Shown here: piece after piece, positions 29,156 through 37,407 of the stretch
Numbering within the stretch: position 1 is the first letter of the stretch
Layout: each line of letters starts with the position of its first letter
Assembly: GCA_015680685.1 (NCBI GenBank)
Contig: MNCI01009664.1
Coordinates: forward strand, 318,813-356,219
Reading direction: 5' to 3'
From: Gnetum montanum
Taxonomy: Eukaryota > Streptophyta > Gnetopsida > Gnetales > Gnetaceae
Length of the DNA stretch: 37,407 nt
Translations under genes and position numbers: made by a program
The notes under the pieces: generated by a model
The model's input: only the letters and a program-made list of their open reading frames with translations
What the model was told of the DNA's origin: nothing
Databases searched by the model: none

Positions 29156-30870
29156 ATGGCTTCTACACTTAAGAAAAAGTCATCACCTACCAAAGAAAGT
29201 CAAAGGAGTTATGACAAAAGACATGATGATGAAGATTGGAGTGCATCCATGCAAACTAGAATTTCATATGCTCATACAAATCCATATTATCCTAACTTCA
29301 TATTTATCTTCCATCAGGATGAACAACTAAGATGGAGAGATTTGTAGGACAACATAGTTTTGCCTCCTGAACGTTCAACAACATCAATGCTATAGGAAAC
29401 TTTAATGAGGTTGAACCTTAACCATGTATAAGGATATCATATTATTAAACACATGACTAGGCCATATCAACCCCTAGAAGCACAAGTGAGAAGGGATGTT
29501 GCTATGGAGACAAGACATGAGAACAACAAAGGAAAAAACATAACCACAATGTTGTCTTGAAAGAAATCAATGATGATGCATTCATAATGCAAAAATACTA
29601 CCGAAACCATGAATCCCATTCACAGATGTCTGTCATTCATCTATAGGAACTTGTCAAAATACAATTGCATTCAACCCTTGTGGAAACACCTAGGAGAGAT
29701 GTAGAAGACTCCAAACATAGGCAAGGCTTAAGGCCTAGAGCTTTTGTAAAACCATAAGAGAATGAATTAACAAGTTACCAAAGGAGAACTAGCTGGCATA
29801 ATTCTCCAAATGCTTCCTCTTCCTCCTCACGATCATCAGTGGAAACTATTAAGAGGGAACGAAGACTTAGAGACTATGATAGGAAAAGACGTAAAGATCA
29901 TGAGAGACATGAATATCCAAGAAGGTATCCTGATGAAAAGGAAGATGATTATGAACAACAAAGAGACAGAATTACGCATGAAGGAAGAAAGTGAAACTAT
30001 GAGCATCTAAAGGGTCACAACTACAATTGAGCCTATGAACCTGATAATCATGAAGAACCCCTACTAACCACTCGCAATATGATTAACATTAGAAAAGTAG
30101 TGTACATCCCTACTAGGCATGTAAGGGATAGCCACATTAAGCAACTGGACATGAATAAAATTCCTAGATTTGAAGGTGGATATAATGCAGATCCACAACA
30201 CCATCTTCAAGCATTCCACGATGCATGTGCCCTTCCAAATATTGAGAGTGATTGATAGAATTTAAATTCATTTCCCAAGACTCTCATCAAGGAAGTAGAA
30301 AGCTAGTATTGATCCTTAGAACCAGAATAAATCCTAAGATGGAGTACCATTCTAGAGCTTTTTAATGACAAGTGTTAAACCTATTCCCAAGTGTCCAATT
30401 TAAGAAAACAAATCCAAAGATGAAAGAAAGGGACACATGAATCCCTTGATGTAGCAGTGGAAAAATATTATTCTTTACTGCATAGATGCCCAGATCATGG
30501 ATTTTTACAAAGGGAATAACTACAATATGTTATTAATGGGTTAAGAAAAAAAAACTAAAGAAACCCTTGGGGTATATGCCCAAGGAAGATTATCAAAAAT
30601 GATAGTCCATCAAATTCAAAGACTAATAGACTAGGTGGCTAAAGAAGAAGGAGAATTGAAGAAAAGGGAATTAGCTAAGAAATACAATTGAGATCTTGTA
30701 GTAAGAAAAAGAGATGTTAGAATGTGCAATAGACAAGAAGATGAAACTTTAGAGGATGTCATTCAAAAGAAGACTCTACCCATTCAGAAATTAGTTAATG
30801 ACATAACAACAAAGATAGAGAAAATGTGGGACTCAATAGATGAGAAATTTGCTACTGCACTTAAGATAGT
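29156..30870 (+). pseudogene. Gag pseudogene of the element-2 family, truncated by element 4
   Basis: The start ATGGCTTCTACACTTAAG leads to YPNFIFIFHQDEQLRWR, matching IPNFTFILHHDEQLWWR of element 2. Further on are KIPRFEGGYNADPQHHLQ...FHDACALPN and LLHRCPDHG. Frames shift several times and stops are many (for example near 30258 and 30378). It ends at 30870, where the LTR of element 4 begins, at the position equivalent to about 11935 of element 2. No PR or pol follows within the window. It is more decayed than the gag of element 2. Confidence 0.8.
30866..30870. other. Presumed target-site copy of element 4 (ATAGT)
   Basis: These five bases directly flank the LTR start at 30871. The partner copy should lie beyond the window end and cannot be checked here. 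Confidence 0.45.
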
Positions 30871-31686
30871 TGATGAGTGGTGAGGTATCCCTACACTCAA
30901 CCATATGAATACGAGCGTTACACGTGTGATCCAGTCGAACTTTGCAGATAGACTAGTTGTGGGATCTAGACAGTTAACCTTAGGTCGCAGTTCGCTATCT
31001 TCCCACCTGGACTAGTATTAGCTTTGTCACATATGGTTTAGTCTAGAGTGAGGTGTATGATGTGGTTTCTAATCTAATGCTACTCCTGAAGGCAATGGAA
31101 AGTAATATTCACTAATCTAGGAGAGAGAGGGTGAGAGAATCTAATCTAGCCTAAGTGCAATGAGCATCCGTTCCTTTATTATCTGTACACATCTTCGACT
31201 TCATGCATGACTACCACTAGGATTACTAAGCATAGATCCTAGGTACGCTACTGGGTTACCAAGTAGTCACACTTAAATGCTCGTATTCAAGTCGTACTCA
31301 TTCCACGTTTTAACATGAGATAAGGGTGAGAGAGATTAACTAGGAAAGCAGTAAATAACAATTAATTAAATGATTCAACTAAGTGAATGCTGCAATGATG
31401 AAGTAATCTCGATCTTTATTTTCGGTCATGGGCGTGTCCAAGTACGTCACACTCGAATAAAGGATGCCGTACAATTACAATCACCACACTGTGGGCATAC
31501 ACGGAGAGGAAAAGTGTTGAGAGAAAGAAATGAAAAACACTTAAACTAAAACTGACTTACTAACTAATCATCTAATGATTTCTAACTCATCTATCTACCT
31601 CTTATTTATAGATGATGAGATAGGCTACGATATCGCAGGTTGTATCACGTACGTGATATCGTGGTCGCCCAAAACGTGACTCATCA
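30871..31686 (-). repeat. 3' LTR of element 4 (816 bp)
   Basis: The LTR has TGATGAG at the left edge and CTCATCA at the right. The minus-strand TATA box CTATAAATA is at 31611-31603. Palindromes GATATCGC and GTACGTGATATCG lie at 31627-31662, hairpin arms at 31412-31420 and 31456-31464, and a U5 donor CAG-GTGGGA at 31006-31001. It is clearly diverged from the LTRs of elements 1 and 2 but keeps all landmarks. Confidence 0.9.
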
Positions 31687-31699
31687 TACCCCCACGATT
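31687..31699 (-). other. Polypurine tract of element 4
   Basis: Minus-strand CAATCGTGGGGGTA abuts the LTR start TGATGAG. Confidence 0.8.
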
Positions 31700-31851
31700 G
31701 AATGAAAACTCGTCCTTGAGTTACAGTGATTACACAATGGATAGGTATGGGATTATTGGGTGGTAAAAATGGAATTATGTCGTAGTGTGGAATGAAAACA
31801 AAACAAAGACACAACACAAAAAATGTGCTACAACTACAAAATTTGCGGAAC

Positions 31852-34626
31852 TCATGTAGTTCGTGGTGGCAGTGGCCCCTCCATTGGTGGTTTCCCTTTG
31901 TCTTGTGCTCCAAGTTTTGAGACTTGATGGCGTTGAAGTATGGCCTAGAGCTTCTCCTCTTTGGTCCGAGGGTCTTGTGCTGTCCATGCTAATGTTCTGA
32001 TGTTTGACGGAGTTGGCACCTCCCACGGATAGGGTAGTTGCAAAAACATTTGATTAGCCTTGACATACCAAGTCGCAAACACCTGACACTCCTCTTCGTA
32101 GGCTCTAGCTTTATCTTTGTATTCTTGGAAATCCGTTAGCCATTGAGCCAAATCTACTGTGACACCTTTTTGGCCTTGGTAGCTTCCCTTCACCACCTCA
32201 AGTTCAGAATTCACAATCTCCAGTTTTTCCAACAACTTCTTACGTTCTGCAAATGCTTCTTCATATTTAACATAGGTGCTTGCTACCTACTACTTGAGCT
32301 TTATCCTTAGGTGCCCTGTTGTTAACATGGCAAGGTTGGCATACTGTAGGTTTGCCAACTCCATGTATTCTGTTAGATCCTGAATCTGCAAGTCCCGGTT
32401 CTTAACTTCCACTCGGTGGGCAAGAGCATATGTGTCCAATATGGCCCGCCAGTTAGTGTGTTGAGCATTGATAGTGTTGATATGGGCCTTGGCCATATGG
32501 ATCTCCTTCTCAAGGATCTGTTTGTACATCCCCACCTGATCTTTGAAGTGCTCCTTTAGCTTTTCATGTCGTTTAGCCTCATTTTGTCATGCACTTATTT
32601 CAATAGCTGTCTTTTGGAAAATTGCGAGTACCTCCTCCATTGAGAGGGTTCTATTCTCCCTGGCTAAACGACTTATGTCTTGGTTGACCTGGATGAATTG
32701 TTCTCATAATTGATGAAAGTGTTCTTCGAGAACGTTCTTTTGTTTCTTCGCGATGGTCAACCGAAGGTTGTCAGCAATGAGCTATTTATTTTCTTCTTGT
32801 AAGGCATTGAGTGCTTTGAGATGTGCATGAGTTTGTGCCTGTGCTATGAAGGCATCCCAAACAGCCTTCTCTTTTTCATCAGCCATCTTTTTATTCTCTG
32901 TGATTAGCTTGGTTAGTTGCTCAGTTCTAAAATTATCTAGCTAGTCTGTAGGAACAAATTGCAGAGGGTCTCGCTATGCTGCTTGTAGGGCCATGAGCTA
33001 CTCTTGTAATTTCTGTACTTCTGCTTCAACATGCTCGGCCCTCACTTCTGTTAAGACTAGCTTCCCCTTTGTGGAAATGAGGTCTGAATGAATTACTGTA
33101 ACATCCTAAGGGATGTCAAATAGTGATGTCATTACTTATCCTGTTTGTAGCAATCGATCAAGCGCATCCTTATGTTCTGTAGGAGTCATTGAAGTTCCAA
33201 TCAAAATTTGAGCATCTTGTGCTCTTGTGAGATCTGCTGGTGGCACAATAGGTACATTGAATGATTCTTTGATGTGATCCACGACCGCATCTGTGGCTCT
33301 CGCAACACCTTGGTGTTGCATGACCACCATAGTGGCCCCTTCACTAGTTTCTAATTGCACCTGGAAAGATGTCGCATTTCCTGAGATATGTTGTGACCAA
33401 ACACTTCCCCCTCCTCCTATATGAATAGATACTTCACCCCTTGTGCGATCCAAAGAAATAGTGGGCTGAATGACATTATCAATGACACGGAAGAGATTTG
33501 CGTCATCGTGAATCCCCCAACTGACCGTCTCAACGATGGCTCTAAGGTGGCTCATCGACGGTTTGTAGTCTTGCAGCGGTGGCTGATACTGGCCTGTGCT
33601 GGGCCCTACTTCCTGTTGTTGGTTGGGTCCTATGCTTGGAGGTTGGCTGGGTCCTGCAAGTTGAGTTGCAGTTGGTCCAGTCGTCTATTCTTCTTCTTCT
33701 TTTGGTCCCAATGTCTCACCAATAATTTTCCTTGCAGCTAGTAGCTTTAATAGTTTAGCATAGGAAGCATTTTGGACTTTTCAGAGGACATCATTGGTGT
33801 ACCCCCTAATACCAGCATGTCTGCAAAGCTTTCTGATAAGACAAGGGAAAGGCAACGCCATCTTCCCTGTCTTCCATTCCTTGAACCTCCTTAGGATCTC
33901 TGTTAAATATAGATGGGGCAGGTTAGTGTTAACCATTCCCATCAACACTAAACATCCTCTCGCTGCATACATTAATATCCTTTTTAAGCCCTTCGTGGGG
34001 AAGACGTGATATGTTCCAATTTTAAAGTAGATCCTCTCTTCCGTCGTCAACTCACCAAATGTTTAATCTCTACCATAAGCCCTTTCCAACCAATCTTGTC
34101 ACACATCGGGGTCTGAATGGGTGGATAACTGAGCAACCTTTAGCCTTGTATTTGGAAGGTTTAACACTTCTGAAATGGCTTGTGTGGAGAAATCAACTAT
34201 CACACCATAAATATTGACAGTAGTGCCTTGCTCTCTATTGTGCCAAAACTGGTACGTCTCCCCTAGGTACCAGGCACCACTTTCAGAGAGGGTAGGCCAT
34301 AAGGGAGACCCTTTGAGGTGATCCCTAATAGCCTCAGGAGTGAACTTTGCAAAATATTGAAATTTTTAACTGCACAATCATTGCAGCGAATGTGGACTTT
34401 TCATGGATGGCCTGAACACAATCTTGAGGCAACGTGAGATGTTGTCCTTGTTCAAGCGCTGCAACAGCTCCTCCTTCTGCCTACCTAGACTATACAGTAG
34501 GAGGGTCCTCTTGATGAGTACTGAACGATTACTCCTCTTGTTTTGAATGTTGTCTAGCAGGATCTTGTCTTCCACCTCTCCTAGATCATTTGCTTCCACC
34601 TTGAGCAGGACCTTCTTGTTGTCCAT
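31852..34626 (-). pseudogene. Env-like ORF with plant-transposon-protein-type domain and coiled coil
   Basis: From the first in-frame ATG after the acceptor (34626, MDNKKVLLK) to TGA at 31852 the frame is preserved for 925 codons, interrupted by 17 premature stops (9 TAG, 5 TGA, 3 TAA) and no frameshift. Residues ~90-280 contain AWYLGETYQFWHN, then VNIYGVIVDFSTQAISEVLN and MALPFPCLIRKLCRHAG. This is the pattern of the 'putative plant transposon protein' domain (the type in Pfam PF20167) known from post-pol ORFs of Athila-like elements. A Pro/Gly/Gln linker follows. Residues ~500-890 are Lys/Glu/Gln/Leu-rich and coiled-coil-like (for example LEKEIHMAKAHINTINAQH). No signal peptide or clear transmembrane helix is visible. 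An earlier ATG at 34639, directly at the acceptor, gives only MAPKHGQQEGPAQGGSK-stop. Confidence 0.7.
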
Positions 34627-34639
34627 GTTTCGGGGCCAT

Positions 34640-35038
34640 CTGCAATCACACGAGGCCAAGCGCTAGTAAGGTTGTTTTTGAAGTTAAGTTATACCTTACT
34701 GCTTGCCTTAATTAATTAATTTGTTTTATCTCCGTGTGATATTACCCGAAAGATTGTAATAATGAGTCCATTTTACTTAGGTGGTTTCCAATTTTAATCT
34801 CCCGGTGTGCCTAAAGGGTTAAATGATTTTTTTGGCATATTTCATTCTTAATTACAACTAATTACCCTTAATGATGTCCTTTGGGCGATGATAAATTCCA
34901 AAAGTTAGGCGCTATTCGGTAGGTGTCCCTCCCCCACAACTAAGTTGAACACTCCAGGTTCAAGCAGGTTCAGATGGAATTAAAATAGGAGTACTAGCGA
35001 ATGAGATAGAGGTTGAAAAGAAGAGGTGTCACACTCAC
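34640..35038 (-). promoter_or_regulatory. Putative intron upstream of the env-like ORF
   Basis: Donor CTT-GTGAGT starts at 35038 and acceptor CGTGTGATTGCAG ends at 34640, followed by ATGG. The 399-nt intron is T/A-rich and contains TTAGTTGTGGGGGAGG (about 34946-34931), a variant of the PPT-like motif. The acceptor matches those of elements 1, 2 and A, while the donor is local. An upstream U5 donor could use the same acceptor. Confidence 0.5.
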
Positions 35039-35094
35039 AAGTCATAGAGAAAAATTTGAAAAATTCCCCCGTGTGAATGGCAAGAAATGATGCT

Positions 35095-35172
35095 AAGTGT
35101 TGCGGGGAAGGGGGGGTCGCCTATTTATAGGGTTGGAGGGACGCAATATCGCGTACGCGATATCACGGCCTA
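35095..35172 (-). promoter_or_regulatory. Internal U3-like promoter in element 4
   Basis: The minus strand carries GGCCGTGATATCGCGTACGC and GATATTGCG (35172-35143), then CCTATAAATAGG (35131-35121), a strong TATA box. A start about 25-30 nt downstream would fall near 35095, followed by a 55-nt leader to the donor at 35038. Apart from palindromes and TATA, the flanks do not match the LTRs, so this is not simply an inserted LTR fragment. No promoter was seen at this place in elements 1, 2 or A. Confidence 0.5.
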
Positions 35173-35179
35173 TTGATGT

Positions 35180-36419
35180 TTAGGCCCGACGGAAAATATC
35201 GAGTTTTTAGGGATTTTCTTGAAATCAAAGTTGTAATTTAGGACATTAGGTTATTTGTTAAGGGGTTCGAAGGTAATTAGATGCTTTTGAAGGCACAAAT
35301 AATGATCTATGGGTTTTATCAATGAGGACCTTGGGTGGTAGAGAAAAAGGCTATGTGATGGTACATAGGAACGTTGATTCAGAGGGGTAATAATAAGGAA
35401 AGAAGATCATTGAAAATTATGCTGAGGGTAAGAAATGGTGGGTGTGAGTTGTGTCATAAGTGAAGATTACAAAAAATTACACAAGTGGGTCCTCCCCCAA
35501 AGCAGGTTTCAACCTATAATGCCCTTGTGTAACCACACTTAAAGTGTTTGTGGGCACTAAAAGGGTTAAATGTAATTCACACTAATTCCACAAAACACAC
35601 ACATGTAAATATCATCGGAATGAGGTAAGAATTCTATGTTACACACGACACAAGCTACAATTACACGAACAGTGAGATGAGACGAACTAGAGAATGGGAT
35701 TGTAGAGATTATGACATGAGGTAACTGACCTAGGGCATAGTGAATCCTGTGTGTAAAGCATGATTAAGGTGTCATTAACCCATCGTTCCAAGATCAGGAC
35801 CAAGTCCATTCCTCTAATCAGTGACATCACATTGTTTCATCCCATGATGCGCAACTATGAGAGTACCATAACAACAAGGCGTATGATCACTTGGCGTTTT
35901 ATTCAAGGGAGGAGTGATTTTTGTTTTTTGGCACTTCCTCTCTCTCTTTTTTTCTTTCTTTTTTCTCTTTTTTTTTTCACTTTACTGAATCCAGAGAAGC
36001 CGCCAACCTTCAAGCATGGGTGCATGTCTTTCCAATGGGACCCCCTAGAATAGCATTGGATTTTTGAGTGCCCTTTTAGTTACTATTACTCCCATTTTCA
36101 TTAGATCTACAAGGATCTTAGTACAACCACGTTGCATGATAACTCCCACAGACATCACCAAAGAGAATCTGCAAGTCCCCTTGATGTCACACCCTAATCA
36201 TTCCCTCTTGGTCCATCCTTCTTCATTCTAGTACAATGAACACAAAATTAATTTTAAGTTTTAAGAATGTCAAGAATATCACTGTACCCTCGAACATAAC
36301 CTCTTATTTGTAGAATGGATGAGTGGGTGTAATGGGCACACTGTCCAAATAATTGATTATCTAAGACTTGACAACATAGAACACACCTCAACCAATGATC
36401 CACATGAGTGTTTTATTCA
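35180..36419 (-). other. Post-pol spacer of element 4
   Basis: The spacer includes GGGTGTGACATCAAGGGGAC (about 36196-36177), matching the GVTSR start of elements 1 and 2, and CTGCTTTGGGGGAGGACCCA (about 35505-35485). A polypyrimidine run sits at 35940-35980 on the plus strand. The PLTKAL ORF is not recognisable here. Confidence 0.5.
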
Positions 36420-36590
36420 TAGACGAGATTACTTACAAAAAACGTAAAAGGAAAAAAAGACAAAAAGGTAAAAAGATAAAACAAAAAATTGAAAAATGAA
36501 AAATTGGAAAACAAAAAGTTGTAAAATTAAAGAAAATAAAAAGTGGTTATTAATCTTGTTTGTTATTAAAATGGAAGATATCCCCCATAA
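36420..36590 (-). other. Post-pol PPT-like motif and T-rich tract, element 4 copy
   Basis: Minus-strand TTTAGTTATGGGGGATAT (about 36594-36577) is followed by a T-rich tract, in the same order as after the pol deletion of element 2. Gag sequence ends only about 240 bp upstream, so PR-RT-RH-INT are missing. Confidence 0.55.
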
Positions 36591-36829
36591 CTAAATGGTT
36601 GAGTATGGCAAGGATTACTAGGTGGAAGATGAGGATCCTTGCATGTTGGAAATATTGAGGCCTGGTCATACTTACCTCATCGGGGTTCACACACTTAATT
36701 ATAGTAAGTATAGTGGGGAAATTTATATGATGTAGTTCCCGGATAACGAGTTGACCCACTATGATATTTGGGACCGTTAGATGGTATGCAAGAATCAGGT
36801 TGTCGCTCTCCATTCATATGTTCATTGGG

Positions 36830-37407
36830 CTGTGTGGTTGTTGGAGTGTGAGTTGGTGGCCTTGATGAAGTTACATGAGGTGTTGGGTTCGAAGATAAGG
36901 GTGCACCATAGGGTTGGACTTGTGCTGAGTTGGAGGATGTAGTGGCCTCGGAATTATGTTGTCCCTTCTTAGGATCATTTCTAAAGAAGGGGCGCCTTTG
37001 ATGTTGCTGAGGTCTCTCACTGCTGTTGGAAGTAATAGCACAAGTATGTTCATGGGTTGTTGCTGTGGTGCAGGCACCTTAGGAAAAGTTGGTGGCGATG
37101 TAGAAGGAGGGAAAAAATGAGAATGTTGAAAGTTAGGAGTATAAGGTGCATAAGGCGGTGGTTGTGTTGAAGGCATGGGCTGATAGTATTGAGGAGAATG
37201 ATACTGTGGTGAGATAAAGTGCATTGGCCTAGTTGGAGAAACAAGATGTTGAACAAGATAAGCGTTTGGGTTTGGATGATACGAAGGGTGTCTCCAATTT
37301 AGTGGTGGTCTCCCCCATGACTGGGATTGTTGCCACTATGATTGAACACAGTATCTCTGTATGAAATTTGGATGTAACGTGTTTCCCCAATGCTCATGTA
37401 AATGTAA
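36830..37407 (-). pseudogene. Gag C-terminal Pro/Gln-rich end, element 4
   Basis: The minus strand reads QQSQSWGRPPLNW, then Pro/Tyr/Gln/Ser-rich sequence (frame 37224-36871), then after a frameshift NIKRRPFFRND, matching KKRRPYFRTKS of element 2. CAGTCATGGGGG at 37325-37314 encodes the same QSWG. The protease that should follow (LTHTVTDWIK...) is not found; sequence passes into post-pol DNA. Gag continues beyond the window end. Confidence 0.65.

Larger units (their letters stand above)
30871..37407 (-). mobile_element. Element 4: Athila-like element with long env-like ORF and no pol (partial)
   Basis: Read on the minus strand: end of gag (37407-36830), PPT-like and T/A-rich post-pol block (36590-36420), post-pol spacer (to 35180), internal promoter and intron (35172-34640), env-like ORF (34639-31852), polypurine tract (31699-31687) and 3' LTR (31686-30871). 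The order is that of element 2 except for the large extra ORF, and protease, RT and integrase are missing. The 5' LTR is outside the window. Confidence 0.85.

Overview
The window looks like heterochromatic repeat DNA from a seed plant, probably an angiosperm with many nested retrotransposons. No intact host gene, rRNA, tRNA or CRISPR array was found. Almost everything recognisable is Ty3/gypsy LTR-retrotransposon. Most of it belongs to one Athila-like family with these traits: LTR ends TGATGAG...CTCATCA, a tRNA-Asp type primer site, an RT with FLDGYSGYNQI, and extra coding DNA between pol and the 3' LTR. The species cannot be read from the sequence.

Layout. (1) 1-~6395, minus strand: a 5'-truncated element with the most complete pol of the window (PR, RT, RNase H, INT, all broken by stops and frameshifts), a post-pol region, and a 3' LTR that runs off the window start. 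(2) ~6402-16449, plus strand: element A, the oldest layer. Only its post-pol region and 3' LTR remain. It is split by a minus-strand solo LTR (7221-7984, target duplication ACAAY) and by element 2 (9120-16367, target duplication ATCAT), which landed inside A's 3' LTR. (3) Element 2 has both LTRs, the primer site, gag and protease, but RT, RNase H and INT are cleanly missing. (4) 16450-29155 is a different landscape: AT-rich DNA, a decayed multi-exon plus-strand reading unit (about 19394-22800), a minus-strand gag-protease remnant of another Ty3/gypsy type (about 26080-22950), and a diverged tandem duplication of about 470 bp. (5) 29156-30870 is a plus-strand gag pseudogene of the first family, cut by element 4. 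(6) 30871-37407, minus strand, is element 4: 3' LTR, a 925-codon env-like frame with 17 premature stops and no frameshift, an apparent internal promoter and intron upstream of it, and the end of gag. Its pol is also missing.

How the parts work together. The LTRs carry a TATA box preceded by arrays of GATATCGC palindromes, a hairpin that holds the AATAAA signal, and a U5 splice donor. A matching splice acceptor, often followed at once by ATG, lies upstream of the last open region in four elements. This suggests a retrovirus-like spliced subgenomic mRNA for the post-pol gene. In element 4 a second promoter of the same style sits directly in front of that gene. Alignments and percentages were made by eye and are approximate.
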